DNA of 64,000 bases from Parvularcula maris (GCF_024505085.1 NZ_JANIBC010000005.1:101648-165647); one strand, 5' to 3'. Shown: positions 7,773 to 16,924, counted from the stretch's first letter. Notes: generated from the sequence alone by a model not told the origin. A program made the numbers and translations.

Positions 7773-8624
7773 ATGACCCACGCCGTCCTCCTTCTCGGAC
7801 CGAGAGCGCCGGAGGCGCTGGCGCAAGCCGTCCGTAGTCTGCCGCTTTCTCCGGTGGTCATGGGAAGGGCGGCGGCGGAGGTCCATCTGCCTGAGGATCA
7901 GGCGGGGCGTCTCGCCGCCGCACTCAGCCAGGCCAAGGGGTTCGACGTGGCCGTGGTGCCGCTAGAGAGGCGTGAGAAGAAGCTGCTTGTCTGCGACATG
8001 GACGCCACCATCATCGCCGAGGAGAGCCTAAATGAGCTGGCCGAAGTGGTGGGCCTCAAGAAGGAAATCAGCAAGCTGACCGAGAAGGCCATGCGCGGCG
8101 AGATCGGCTTCGAAGAAGCGCTTCGCGTTCGCGTAGCGCTTCTCAAAGGGCTCGACATCGCGGCGGCTTCTGCGGCGCTGAAGCCGCGCATCAACGTCAA
8201 TCCGGGCGCGGAAGTCCTCGTTCGCACGATGAAGGCGAGGGGAGCGGGGACCGCGCTTCTCACCGGCGGCTTCGATATCATCGCAGCGCCCATCGCCGAA
8301 CGCCTCGGTTTCCGCGATATGTACTGCAATCGTCTTCAGTCAGCGGATGGTGTCCTGACCGGTGAGGTGGGCGAGCCGATCTTCGGGCGCGAGGGGAAAG
8401 AGGAGCGTCTTCGTGCTTTGGCGGACGCTTCCGGGATCACGCCGGAGGACGTCGTCTGCGTCGGCGACGGTGCCAACGATCTCGGCATGATCAGGGCCGC
8501 AGGCCTAGGCGTCGGCTACCGGCCCAAGCCTCTACTGGAGGCCGAGGCCGATGTGGTGCTGCGCTATGCGGACCTGACGGCGCTCCTCAGCATACAGGGC
8601 ATTAAAGAGGATGACTGGTCCTGA
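7773..8624 (+). CDS. serB: phosphoserine phosphatase
   Basis: Hydrolyses phosphoserine to serine, the last step of the pathway. The 283-residue HAD-family protein has the nucleophile motif DMDATII (the first Asp is phosphorylated; most SerB have DMDST), LLTGGF for motif II and GDGANDLGM for the metal-binding motif. The ATG at 7773 is preferred over an in-frame ATG at 7710 that lies within serA; GAGGGG precedes it. Its last 23 bases overlap the convergent symporter gene. Confidence 0.95.
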   Translation: MTHAVLLLGPRAPEALAQAVRSLPLSPVVMGRAAAEVHLPEDQAGRLAAALSQAKGFDVAVVPLERREKKLLVCDMDATIIAEESLNELAEVVGLKKEISKLTEKAMRGEIGFEEALRVRVALLKGLDIAAASAALKPRINVNPGAEVLVRTMKARGAGTALLTGGFDIIAAPIAERLGFRDMYCNRLQSADGVLTGEVGEPIFGREGKEERLRALADASGITPEDVVCVGDGANDLGMIRAAGLGVGYRPKPLLEAEADVVLRYADLTALLSIQGIKEDDWS

Positions 8625-9978
8625 GAAGCCTGCTCTCGGCTAGCAGACCCGCGACCAGCACGATGGTAGAGGCAGCGAGGACGTAGAGGAACGCGCCTTC
8701 CACACCGAGACGCCAGTCGAGAAGCGCGGTCAGGAGCATTGATGTGCTCAAGGCTACCACCACCGGCCACTGTCCGCCTCGTCTCGTCAAAAGACCGACG
8801 ATCAGAGGCACCGCCAGAAGCCCCGCAACCCCCTCCCCAGTCAAGACAATGGCTCTTACGCTGTCCCCGCCCGCCGCAATCAGCATGGCGGCTACGGCTG
8901 CCAATGCCGTGGTCAGGCGGGCCATGCGCAACCGTTCGGCACCGCTCGTCCGAGGGCGGAGCTTAGTGAGGGCGTTCTCCGTCATCACCGCCGAGACCGC
9001 CAGAAGCGCACTGTCCACGGAGGAGAGGATAGCCGAGACCATCGCCCCGGCAATGATGATGTAGAGCCAGGGGGGCAGCACTTCGCGCGAGAGGCTGGTG
9101 AAGAAGCCGTCGTCCTGGGCCAGCTCGAGCCCCAGTTCAGGGCCGATGAGGCCGAGAAGGACGGGAATCATCCCCACGGTGAGAAAAAGCGCTGCGCCGA
9201 TCAGGCACCCCTTGCGAGCGACCTCGGGGCTCTTCGCACCGAGCATGCGGGAGATGACCTCCTGGCTGGCGATGGTCCCGAAGATCGGCAGCGCCCAGAG
9301 CTCCAGGCGCAGCAGCCAGCTTTCACCTGCCCGGTTGAGAGCGAAATCGCTGACCGGAACGGCGGCAAAGGCAGGGCCGATACCGCCCGCCATCATCAGG
9401 ACCAGAACCAGAAGGACCAGGAGCACGGCGATAATGATCCCGCCCTGCAGCACATCGGTGACCACATCGCCCTTGAGGCCGCCAACCAAAGCGTAGACGA
9501 GAACGATCCCCGTGCTGAGCAGCAGCATCCACCCAGCGGGCAGGCCCGTCACCTCGGCGAGGATCACCGACAGCGCGGCAAGCTGCGCCGCTGCCCAGAC
9601 GGTCGCGGCGATGGCGGTGAAGAGCGCGGCTGCCAGCTCCGCCTTGCCGCCGAACCGCTCGCCGATGAAACTGGCCACGGTGACGTACCCACCCGCCCTC
9701 AAACGGAAGGCCAGGAACAAGCCGAGCGCGACGAGGCCTAGGCTGTAGCCCAGCGGCTCGACCCTGGCTCCGGCCAGGCCGTCGCTGGCGACCTCGGCGG
9801 AGGTGGCGATCACCGTCTCGGCGGCGAACCAGGTGGCGAAGACGGAGAAGGCAACCTGCAGCGTGGAGAGAGTGCGCCCCGCGACGAGGTAGTCGGTGTC
9901 GTCGCTCGTCCCCCGCGCGGCCCATGCGGCGAGGGCGATCTGTGCTACGACATAGAGAAAGAGAAGTGCTGCCGTCAT
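8602..9978 (-). CDS. sodium:solute symporter family protein
   Basis: A 458-residue, very hydrophobic protein with about 12-13 predicted membrane helices. It has the layout of the SSS family: an N-terminal helix, TDDTDYLVAGR-type loop (here TSDDTDYLVAGRTLS), FAAETVIATSAEV in the sodium/substrate region and a conserved GG.KG.V.TDV.Q segment (GGLKGDVVTDVLQGG). The family couples sodium influx to uptake of solutes such as proline, pantothenate, sugars or urea; the substrate here cannot be read from sequence. It is the only gene of its unit and converges on serB. Confidence 0.85.
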   Translation of the reverse strand: MTAALLFLYVVAQIALAAWAARGTSDDTDYLVAGRTLSTLQVAFSVFATWFAAETVIATSAEVASDGLAGARVEPLGYSLGLVALGLFLAFRLRAGGYVTVASFIGERFGGKAELAAALFTAIAATVWAAAQLAALSVILAEVTGLPAGWMLLLSTGIVLVYALVGGLKGDVVTDVLQGGIIIAVLLVLLVLVLMMAGGIGPAFAAVPVSDFALNRAGESWLLRLELWALPIFGTIASQEVISRMLGAKSPEVARKGCLIGAALFLTVGMIPVLLGLIGPELGLELAQDDGFFTSLSREVLPPWLYIIIAGAMVSAILSSVDSALLAVSAVMTENALTKLRPRTSGAERLRMARLTTALAAVAAMLIAAGGDSVRAIVLTGEGVAGLLAVPLIVGLLTRRGGQWPVVVALSTSMLLTALLDWRLGVEGAFLYVLAASTIVLVAGLLAESRLLRTSHPL

Positions 9979-10048
9979 GAGGTGCCCCTGCGCTGGGGAG
10001 TTTATGGCACGGAATATTCGGCAGCGTCATCTCGCAAGATGCGCGCCC

Positions 10049-10177
10049 ACCTCTCCCTCTGGGAGAGGTCAAACCCCTGCCGAAGGCGGGTCTGAGTGAG
10101 GGCTCTCATGAGCCAACCACGTTTGCTGTTCGCCCTCACTCGACATCGAAGATGTCGATCTCTCCCGAGGGAGAGAT
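10049..10177. repeat. intergenic palindromic element, family A copy 1
   Basis: A string of hairpins between the divergent symporter and the next minus-strand gene: ACCTCTCCC/GGGAGAGGT at 10049-10069, an inner arm pair GAGTGAGGGC (10094-10103) and GCCCTCACTC (10132-10141), CGACATCGAAGATGTCG at 10141-10157, and ATCTCTCCCGAGGGAGAGAT at 10158-10177. Related strings occur at about 23.8 and 63.9 kb. There is no coding sequence; it looks like a REP/MITE-type element. Confidence 0.7.
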
Positions 10178-10197
10178 GAGAACCGGGACGTTGCCAC

Positions 10198-11082
10198 TCA
10201 CTTCAGCCCGATCTCAGCCAACCGCTCCGCCAGGAAATCTCCTGCGGTGATGTCCTCTGCCGCACCTTCCCCCCTGAACTGCGGTAGCACGCTGAGCACC
10301 GCATCAGGACGGGGGTGGAGGAAGAAGGGCATGGAGTAGCGCGACGTGTTTGGACCGTCCGGGTTCACCACGCGGTGGGTGGTAGCGGGGATATGCCCGT
10401 TCGTGATCCGCGCCAGCATGTCGCCCGCGTCGGCGATGATGGCATCGGCGGGGGCTTCGATGGGCCGCCAAACGCCGTCCCTGTCCATCAGCTCGAGACC
10501 TGCCGCGGACGCGCTGACGAGAAGGGTAATGAGGTTGATGTCCTCATGGGCGGCGGCGCGCACGGCATTGGGATCGCTGCCTTCGGGAATGGGCGGGTAG
10601 TGAAGAAGGCGCAGCACGGAGTTTCCGCCCGCCGCCATCTCGTCGAAATAAGCCCTAGCCACCTCGAGCGGGCTCGTCAGGGCACGAAGAAGATCGAGCC
10701 CCACCCGGTCGAGCTCCTCGTAGAGCCAGGCGACGTCGCGCCTGAAGGCTTCAGGCTCGTCCGGCCAGACATTGGGCGCAATGGCGTCCCGGCCCACATG
10801 CCAGAACTCCTTGAGGTCAGGGACCGGGTTCCCCTTGGCGTTCTCCCGGCCGAACGGGGTGTAGCCCCGTTGGCCGTCACGCCCGACGACGTAGCGCTCC
10901 TTGGTCTGCTCGGGCAGCGCGAAGAAGCTCGCGACAGTCTCGTAGGTTTCGTGCAGGCGGGAGAGGTCGATGCCGTGATCGGTGAGCACGACGAACCCTG
11001 TTCGCATCAGCGCGCGGTAGAGTGCTTCCGCGTCGATGCCTTCGGCCAGAGAGAGAACGGGAACGGAAGGGTCTTGGGTCAC
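10198..11082 (-). CDS. isopenicillin N synthase-like 2-oxoglutarate/Fe(II) oxygenase
   Basis: A 294-residue protein of the isopenicillin-N-synthase-like oxygenase family (double-stranded beta-helix). The N-terminal DIOX_N part ends in RGYTPFGRENAKG. The iron ligands appear as HED in AAHEDINLITLL and His in ATTHRVVNPDG; the Arg and Ser of SRYSMPFF fit the RxS motif that holds 2-oxoglutarate. These enzymes hydroxylate, desaturate or cyclise small molecules; many bacterial members, including this one, have no assigned substrate. It lies 60 bp downstream of the LuxR-hydrolase gene on the same strand and could be co-transcribed with it. Confidence 0.85.
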   Translation of the reverse strand: MTQDPSVPVLSLAEGIDAEALYRALMRTGFVVLTDHGIDLSRLHETYETVASFFALPEQTKERYVVGRDGQRGYTPFGRENAKGNPVPDLKEFWHVGRDAIAPNVWPDEPEAFRRDVAWLYEELDRVGLDLLRALTSPLEVARAYFDEMAAGGNSVLRLLHYPPIPEGSDPNAVRAAAHEDINLITLLVSASAAGLELMDRDGVWRPIEAPADAIIADAGDMLARITNGHIPATTHRVVNPDGPNTSRYSMPFFLHPRPDAVLSVLPQFRGEGAAEDITAGDFLAERLAEIGLK

Positions 11083-11142
11083 GGCGGGCGCTCTCAGTTC
11101 TCTGCTTCGGGTCCGAAGCCCTAGAACCTCGAAGGTGTTCCC

Positions 11143-12888
11143 TCAAGCGGGGACGGAGTTTCTGCGGCCCATCGCTTCGTCCAGCACCTCGGCGCAGTGC
11201 TGGTAGAAGACGAGCTGGCCCGCCTCGGGCATCGTCCGCGTCTCGATATGGGGGCGCAGGGCAGTCAGGCGCTCGGCCGGGCGGCCGCCGAAGCGGGGGT
11301 CCTCTTCGCCGTAGAACAGCGTCACCGGTACCCCCTGGTCGGCGGTGAGCGCGTACCAGGGCAGGGCGGCCACGGCGAGCTCGTTGGCGGCCGGGTTAGG
11401 CTCTTCCTGGCCGATATAGGTCAGGGTGTTGCGCGCTAAATAGCGGAACTCGGCGTCGGCGATCATGGCCTGGTCCGCCTGGGAGCCGAACAGCATGCCG
11501 AGCACGAACTCCTCATCGAAGCCTGACCCCGTCATGTGCAGGACGGAGCGGCAGAAGAAGTCGAGCATGAAGGGGTAGTGCGCGGCGAAGGTGTGGGACA
11601 GCCGCGAGACCGGGTTCATGGCCCTGATCGCCTCCGTCTCCTTGAGCGGCAGATGGGCGCCCGCGCCCACCAGACGCTCCACCCGCAAGGGGGCTACGGA
11701 GGCGAGCGCGAAGGCGTAGGGGGAGGCGGCATTGGCGAAGATCACCGGCACGCTCGCCGCTCCGATCTCGTCCAGGAGCCGTAGAAGCGCTTCGGCATAG
11801 CGTTCCGCCTGCCCGTGAGGGCCGCCGCCGATCCGCGTTGCACCGTAGAAGGGCCGAAGCGGCATGATGAGACGCAGCTTGCGTCGCCTGATCAGGCGGC
11901 GATGCTGCGGTGTCAGCCCCGTTCCGCCGAGGAGCGAGTGAAGAAAGAGGACAGGCCTGCCGTCCTCCGGCCCGACCATCTCTATGTGAAGCCGTTCGTC
12001 ATCGCACAGGGGCAGGGTCATGCTGGCGCGGTCAGCCTCGCCGGAGAAGGCCCAGACCTTGTCCGCCTCGGGGGGCAGCCGGGAGAGCTGGGCAAACCCG
12101 GCATAGAGGCAGGCGAGCTCCGTCTGGGAGTGGATGCCGAGCTTGGCGAGGAGCCGCTTCTTCTGGTTGCGCAGCGTGCCGATGGCCCGGCCCCTGGTCG
12201 CGGCCAGGTCCTCCAGGCTCTGACCCATGATGATAGCCTTGGTGATCTCGGTCTCCACCGGGGTGAGGCCGTAGGCGGCGGCGAAGTGCCGCCCCACATA
12301 GTCGAGCCAGATGACCGAGGCCGAAGAGAGCTTGCCGAGAAGACCCTCCGGGGTGGAGGTGGCGGTCAGCGCCAGACGCAGCAGCGGTTTGGCGGCCAGC
12401 CTCGTCTGGGCTTCGAACGTGTCGATGACGGTGTGCTTGTTCTCGCTTAGGGAGGAGAGGGCGCCTAGCAGCCGCCGTCTCACCGGCGGGGTGAAGAGGC
12501 TTTCGGGGAGCGCACGCTCTTCGGCGAGGCCGAACGCTTCGATGGCTGCCGCATTGGCGTAGCGCACCGTGCCGCTCGGGCGGAGAATAAAGGCCGGCCC
12601 TGGGTTCTCACGCAGGTTCCGCACGGCACCGGCAGCGGGGTCGCTGGTCCGCCCGCGCCGCTCCAGAAGGGCGGAGGCGCTTTCGAAGTGCTCCCTCAGG
12701 TGAAGAAGCGCTGCCGTGATCTCGGTGCTGCTCGCCGCAGAGGACAGCACGCCCTCCACCCGCATGGCCAACAGGCCCATCAGCTGAGGCAGGCTCTGGG
12801 GCTCGTTGACGACGGCGTAGACCGCCTGGACGATCTGCGCGTCCATCTGCGCTTGAGGGTGGTCGAAGGGCGAGGACACGGCCGACAT
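11143..12888 (-). CDS. LuxR-type regulator fused to an alpha/beta hydrolase domain
   Basis: A 581-residue two-part protein. Residues about 90-200 look like a PAS-type sensor (PAFILRPSGTVRYANAAAIEAFG), residues 207-262 are a LuxR/FixJ helix-turn-helix (TPVETEITKAIIMGQSLEDLAA then LRNQKKRLLAKLGIHSQTEL), and residues about 300-575 are an alpha/beta-hydrolase fold beginning with a PVLFLHSLLGG oxyanion-type loop. The expected nucleophile elbow GxSxG reads NAASPYA, and the C-terminal position normally occupied by the catalytic His reads AGQLVFYQH. The hydrolase domain may therefore bind rather than cleave a ligand. It acts in the cytoplasm, probably controlling nearby genes. Confidence 0.8.
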   Translation of the reverse strand: MSAVSSPFDHPQAQMDAQIVQAVYAVVNEPQSLPQLMGLLAMRVEGVLSSAASSTEITAALLHLREHFESASALLERRGRTSDPAAGAVRNLRENPGPAFILRPSGTVRYANAAAIEAFGLAEERALPESLFTPPVRRRLLGALSSLSENKHTVIDTFEAQTRLAAKPLLRLALTATSTPEGLLGKLSSASVIWLDYVGRHFAAAYGLTPVETEITKAIIMGQSLEDLAATRGRAIGTLRNQKKRLLAKLGIHSQTELACLYAGFAQLSRLPPEADKVWAFSGEADRASMTLPLCDDERLHIEMVGPEDGRPVLFLHSLLGGTGLTPQHRRLIRRRKLRLIMPLRPFYGATRIGGGPHGQAERYAEALLRLLDEIGAASVPVIFANAASPYAFALASVAPLRVERLVGAGAHLPLKETEAIRAMNPVSRLSHTFAAHYPFMLDFFCRSVLHMTGSGFDEEFVLGMLFGSQADQAMIADAEFRYLARNTLTYIGQEEPNPAANELAVAALPWYALTADQGVPVTLFYGEEDPRFGGRPAERLTALRPHIETRTMPEAGQLVFYQHCAEVLDEAMGRRNSVPA

Positions 12889-12957
12889 CCGTAGCTGCGG
12901 CCTCGACCTAGAAAACAGGATCGCGGGAGGGGATAGCCCATATGGGCTAGTGTCGGC

Positions 12958-13338
12958 TCAAGAGCCGCTCTTCAGAGCCTCCAGAAGGCGCTTCACCCTT
13001 CTGGCGTTGACGCCGAGATCCGAGTAGCCGACCCGGCTGCGTGAGAAGACGGCCAGCGTGCTGCCTCCGTCTGCAGGCAGCACCTCCACGTCGACATCGT
13101 CCTTGAAGCCGAAGACCGGAATGGTCGCGACATAGGAGAGGCGGTGGCCCGCTGTCTCGATGTCGCTGACAGCCTTCTCAGCTTCCACATGAGAACGGAG
13201 CCTCGTCATCAAGGCATCAGGCGCAGCAGAGTAGACCGGCGGTACCATATCGGCCGTTTCGCTGGCGAGATAGTTCTCCGGTGCAGCAAGGAACTGGTTC
13301 GGCTTACCGCTGCGCGTGACGCTTCTGAGATCGATCAC
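12958..13338 (-). CDS. DUF1499 family protein
   Basis: A 126-residue protein matching the pattern of DUF1499: an N-terminal SGKPNQFLAAP segment, a central amphipathic helix and strands ending VAVFSRSRVGYSDLGVNARRVKRLL (given here as consecutive elements FSRSRVGYSDLG and NARRVKRLLEAL). Function is unknown. Its start overlaps the stop of the upstream reductase by 4 bp (ATGA), a strong sign of translational coupling and shared expression. No signal peptide or membrane segment is seen. Confidence 0.75.
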   Translation of the reverse strand: MIDLRSVTRSGKPNQFLAAPENYLASETADMVPPVYSAAPDALMTRLRSHVEAEKAVSDIETAGHRLSYVATIPVFGFKDDVDVEVLPADGGSTLAVFSRSRVGYSDLGVNARRVKRLLEALKSGS

Positions 13339-14177
13339 CCGGCGAACGCCTTCTCGATGACGAACTCCGCTGGCTGTGCGTTGGAACCCTCGGTGAGGCC
13401 TGCCTTTTCCAGCAAGGCGGCGGTGTCCTTGATCATCTCCATGGAGCCGCAGATCATCGCCCGGTCGGTTGCTGGGTCGAGGGGCGGCACGCCGAGATCG
13501 CTGAAGAGCTTGCCGCTTTCGATCAGGTCGGTGATGCGGCCCGTATGGGGGTGCTCCTCGCGGGTGCAGGTCGTGTAGTGCCGCAGCTTGCCCTCGGCCA
13601 TCTCGCCGATCAGCGGGTCCTTGATCAGGTTCTCCGCCATCTCGACGGAGTAGGCGAGCTCGTTCACCTGGCGGCAGGTGTGGGTGATGATGACCTCGTC
13701 GAACTTCTCATAGGTCTCGGGGTCGCGCATCAGGCTGGCGAAGGGCGCAAAGCCCGTACCCGTGGAGAACATGTAGAGCCGCTTGCCCGGCGTCAGCGCG
13801 TCGAGCACCAGGGTGCCGGTGGGCTTCTTGCCCAGAAGCACATCGTCGCCGGGCTGGATCTTCTGAAGCACGGAGGTCAGCGGGCCGTCGGGCACCTTGA
13901 TCGAGAAGAACTCCAGCTCCTCGTCCCAGTTGGGAGAGGCGACGGAATAGGCGCGTAGGAGCGGCTTGCCATCCTGGAGGAGGCCGATCATGACGAACTC
14001 GCCCGAGCGGAAGCGGAAGCTCTGTGGCCGGGTGATACGGAACTTGAACAGCCGGTCGGTATAGTGGTGGACCGACAGCACCTTCTCGACGCTGGCGAGC
14101 TTGGGGTTCACGGCAGGTTTCTCGGCGACGGTCTCACTCACGGGCGGTCTCTCATCAGTTTTTCTGTTGCGGCGCAC
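13335..14177 (-). CDS. fpr: ferredoxin--NADP reductase
   Basis: A 280-residue FAD-dependent reductase that moves electrons between NADP(H) and ferredoxin or flavodoxin. Motifs: FAD-binding RAYSVASPNWDEELEF, GPLTSVLQKIQPGDDVLLGKKPTG, the NADP loop FSTGTGFAPFASLM, and CGSMEMIKD near the end. The C-terminus FVIEKAFAG is typical of the bacterial subclass I/II Fpr, which has a tail beyond the last Tyr/Phe. There are about 25 extra residues at the N-terminus, so translation may start at an internal site. It is coupled by a 4-bp overlap to the DUF1499 gene. Confidence 0.92.
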   Translation of the reverse strand: MRRNRKTDERPPVSETVAEKPAVNPKLASVEKVLSVHHYTDRLFKFRITRPQSFRFRSGEFVMIGLLQDGKPLLRAYSVASPNWDEELEFFSIKVPDGPLTSVLQKIQPGDDVLLGKKPTGTLVLDALTPGKRLYMFSTGTGFAPFASLMRDPETYEKFDEVIITHTCRQVNELAYSVEMAENLIKDPLIGEMAEGKLRHYTTCTREEHPHTGRITDLIESGKLFSDLGVPPLDPATDRAMICGSMEMIKDTAALLEKAGLTEGSNAQPAEFVIEKAFAG

Positions 14178-14249
14178 ATAGGGGTTCGCGCCGGGGGAGG
14201 AAAGAGTTTCGCTCTGCTAGGGTAGGGGGTTAGAAAAACTGTAAAACCA

Positions 14250-14358
14250 CCGTCATCCCGGAAGCCGGAGGCTATCCGGGACCCATGGACCATTGCGTAG
14301 CACCTGCTGAAACGGAAGGTCCATGGGTCCCGGATCTTCGCTTCGGCCGGGATGACGG
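14250..14358. repeat. intergenic inverted repeat, family C
   Basis: A nested palindrome: outer arms CCGTCATCCCGG (14250-14261) and CCGGGATGACGG (14347-14358), inner perfect 16-bp arms ATCCGGGACCCATGGA (14274-14289) and its complement (14320-14335). It sits between fpr and icd, both on the minus strand, and ends 7 bp from the icd stop. It can fold into a long hairpin, so it may act as a transcription terminator for icd as well as being a dispersed repeat of the kind common in alphaproteobacteria. Confidence 0.75.
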
Positions 14359-14364
14359 CGAAGC

Positions 14365-15819
14365 CTACTGCCCCTGACCCAAGCTGTACCCGCGCTCGCC
14401 GCCAAAGGTGTAGAGGTGCTCGGTCTTGATGAAGTCGATCCCCGCCTTCGCGAACGCGGCCAGCAGCTCGGCCACGTCAGCGTTGGTGATCTCACCGGAG
14501 AAGCGGCAGCGCCAGTGATCGGTGCAGAAGGTCTCGGGCAGGCCTTCAGGCCAGACCTTGACGCCGCGGTTGGTGATCAGCTCGAGCTTCACGTTAGAGG
14601 TCTGCGCCGCCTGCAGCTTCTCGGCCAGGGCATCGGCGCTGCCGTCCCAGTCGCAGAAAACGTCGATGCCGACGAGCTTCTTCTCCACCGGCGCGGGCTT
14701 CTCGATCTGCGGCAGGGCGAACTTGGCGCCGTTCTCGTAGGAGGCCTTGGCCAGCACCTTGGGCGCCTGGCCGAGGCGCTGGGCCACTGCGTCGGCGAAG
14801 GCCTTGGTGCCGACCTTCTCGGCGGAGCGGCCTTCCTTGTAGATGTCGCCCGTATGCACGCCGTCCTCGATGGTCTTCATCCAGGCGTTGTGGACCCGCT
14901 CGGCGACCTCGGACTGGCCAATATGCTGCAGCATCAGGACGCTGGCGAGGATCAGGCCGGAGGGGTTGGCGATGTTCTGACCTGCGATATCCGGCGCCGA
15001 GCCGTGTACCGCCTCGAACATGGCCGCGTGCTGGCCCACGTTGGACGAGCCGCCAAGGCCCACCGAGCCCGTGATCTGCGCCGCCACGTCCGAGATGATG
15101 TCGCCGTAAAGGTTCGAGGTGACGATGACGTCGAAGATCTCAGGCGTGTCCGCGAGACGCGCTGTGCCGATGTCGATGATCCAGTGGTCGGTCTCGATGT
15201 CGGGGTACTCGGTTTTGATCTCGTCGAAGACCTTGTGGAACAGGCCGTCGGTCAGCTTCATGATGTTGTCTTTGGTGAAGCAGGAGACCTTTTTGCGGCC
15301 GTTGGCGCGGGCATATTCGAAGGCGAAACGAATGATCTTCTCACAGCCGGGGCGGCTGATGAGCTTCAGGCACTGGTAGACGTCTTGCGTTTGGCGGTGC
15401 TCGATGCCTGCGTAGAGGTCCTCCTCGTTCTCGCGCACGATGACGAGGTCGACGCTCGGATGCTTGGTGTCGACGAAGGGTGTCAGCGACACGCAAGGCC
15501 GCGTGTTGGCGTAGAGGCCGAGGGACTTCCTGATCGTCACGTTGAGCGACTTGAACCCGCCGCCCTGGGGCGTGGTGATCGGCGCCTTGAAGAAGACCCC
15601 CGTGCGGCGAAGGCTCTCCCAGGCATCGGGCGTGATGCCTGCCGAATGGCCCGCATTGTAGACCCGCTCGCCGATGTCGATCCTCTCGAAGGCGATGTTC
15701 GCGCCCGCCGCCTCGATCACCTTGATCGCGGCCTCCATGATCTCGGGACCGATGCCGTCGCCGTAAGCGAGGGTGACGGGAACGGGGGAGCCTGCGGCTT
15801 TGGGGAAGGGGGCGGTCAT
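14365..15819 (-). CDS. icd: NADP-dependent isocitrate dehydrogenase, alphaproteobacterial long form
   Basis: Oxidative decarboxylation of isocitrate to 2-oxoglutarate in the TCA cycle. The 484-residue protein has the beta-decarboxylating dehydrogenase core: LAYGDGIGPEI near the start, substrate-binding SLNVTIRKSLGLYANTRPC, IVRENEEDLYAG, the metal-binding NLYGDIISD and EAVHGSAPDIAG. About 130 extra C-terminal residues (VGIDVFCDWDGSADALAEKL onward) form the domain found in the Rickettsia/Thermus-type enzymes. The ATG at 15819 is chosen because AGAGGA lies 5 bases upstream; further in-frame codons before it are not conserved. Confidence 0.92.
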   Translation of the reverse strand: MTAPFPKAAGSPVPVTLAYGDGIGPEIMEAAIKVIEAAGANIAFERIDIGERVYNAGHSAGITPDAWESLRRTGVFFKAPITTPQGGGFKSLNVTIRKSLGLYANTRPCVSLTPFVDTKHPSVDLVIVRENEEDLYAGIEHRQTQDVYQCLKLISRPGCEKIIRFAFEYARANGRKKVSCFTKDNIMKLTDGLFHKVFDEIKTEYPDIETDHWIIDIGTARLADTPEIFDVIVTSNLYGDIISDVAAQITGSVGLGGSSNVGQHAAMFEAVHGSAPDIAGQNIANPSGLILASVLMLQHIGQSEVAERVHNAWMKTIEDGVHTGDIYKEGRSAEKVGTKAFADAVAQRLGQAPKVLAKASYENGAKFALPQIEKPAPVEKKLVGIDVFCDWDGSADALAEKLQAAQTSNVKLELITNRGVKVWPEGLPETFCTDHWRCRFSGEITNADVAELLAAFAKAGIDFIKTEHLYTFGGERGYSLGQGQ

Positions 15820-16006
15820 GCGCATCCTCTGGAAGGTCGGTGTGTCAAGGAGAATGCGCAGCGATAGAGCACCGAGCGCGCTGCAGCGCAATATGGTAGC
15901 GCCTCAGCCGATGGTCTGGATGGGGTTCAGCCTATCGCCGGTACCCGTCTGGCGAAGAGGGGAGGGGCAGGATAAGGCGCCCCAAACGCCACCCAACGGA
16001 GCCCCC

Positions 16007-16915
16007 ATGAGCATCAGTTTCAACGACCGCGTCGCCATCGTCACCGGAGCGGGGGCGGGGCTTGGCCGTTCGCACGCGCTGGCCCTGGCGAAGCGGGGGG
16101 TCAAGGTGGTGGTGAACGATCTCGGCGGTTCGGTCTCGGGGGAGGGGGCGTCGTCGGAGGCAGCGCTGAAGGTCGTCGAGGAGATCAAGGCGGCGGGGGG
16201 CGAGGCCATCGCCAACGGCGCCAACGTCACCGACGAGAAAGCCGTCGCCGAGATGGTTTCGGAGGCGATCTCGACCTTCGGCCACGTGGACATCCTAGTG
16301 AACAATGCCGGAATCCTGCGCGATAAGAGCTTCCACAAGATGTCCCTGGATGACTTCCGCATGGTGATGGAGGTCCATGTCATGGGCTCGGTCACCTGCA
16401 CCAAGGCGGTCTGGGACCATATGAGGGAGCGCGGCTACGGCCGGGTGGTGATGACTTCGTCGAGCTCGGGGCTCTACGGCAATTTCGGCCAGTCCAACTA
16501 CGGCGCGGCCAAGATGGCGCTGGTGGGTCTGATGAACGTGCTCCACCTCGAAGGCGGCTCCAAGGGCATCCACGTCAATACTCTTGCGCCGACGGCGGCC
16601 ACCCGCATGACCGAGGGGCTGATCCCCGAGGAGGTGCTGAAGGTGATGACGCCGGAGAGCGTCACGGCGGCGCTTCTCTACCTGGCCTGCGACGAAGCCC
16701 CCTCGCGGCTCATCCTGGCGGCGGGCGCGGGCGGCTATGCGGCCACGCGGATCACCGAGACCGAGGGCATCTATCTCGGCGAGAGCGAGCAGACCCCAGA
16801 AGCCATCGCCGCCAAGATGGACGAGATCCTGAACGAAGACGGCGAGAAAATGCTGGAGGACGGCTCGGGCCAGACGATGAAGTTCGTGCAGAAGGCCATG
16901 GCGGCTAGGGGGTAG
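16007..16915 (+). CDS. short-chain dehydrogenase/reductase (MFE-2/17beta-HSD4-like)
   Basis: A 302-residue SDR. It has the nucleotide-binding TGAGAGLGR, NNAG in LVNNAGILRD, the catalytic Ser in MTSSSSGLYG and YGAAK as the YxxxK pair. The sequence SFNDRVAIVTGAGAGLGRSH and the NDLGGSVSGEG insert match the (3R)-hydroxyacyl-CoA dehydrogenase domain of peroxisomal multifunctional enzyme type 2 and its bacterial relatives, suggesting an acyl-CoA or related substrate. The frame is open from 15773, but homology begins at the ATG at 16007. It is divergent from icd. Confidence 0.88.
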   Translation: MSISFNDRVAIVTGAGAGLGRSHALALAKRGVKVVVNDLGGSVSGEGASSEAALKVVEEIKAAGGEAIANGANVTDEKAVAEMVSEAISTFGHVDILVNNAGILRDKSFHKMSLDDFRMVMEVHVMGSVTCTKAVWDHMRERGYGRVVMTSSSSGLYGNFGQSNYGAAKMALVGLMNVLHLEGGSKGIHVNTLAPTAATRMTEGLIPEEVLKVMTPESVTAALLYLACDEAPSRLILAAGAGGYAATRITETEGIYLGESEQTPEAIAAKMDEILNEDGEKMLEDGSGQTMKFVQKAMAARG

Positions 16916-16924
16916 ATTCTTTTA

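Noticed and set aside
14416..15867. Plus-strand open frame of 483 codons opposite icd
   Set aside because: Complements the third-codon-position pattern of icd; no recognisable domain.
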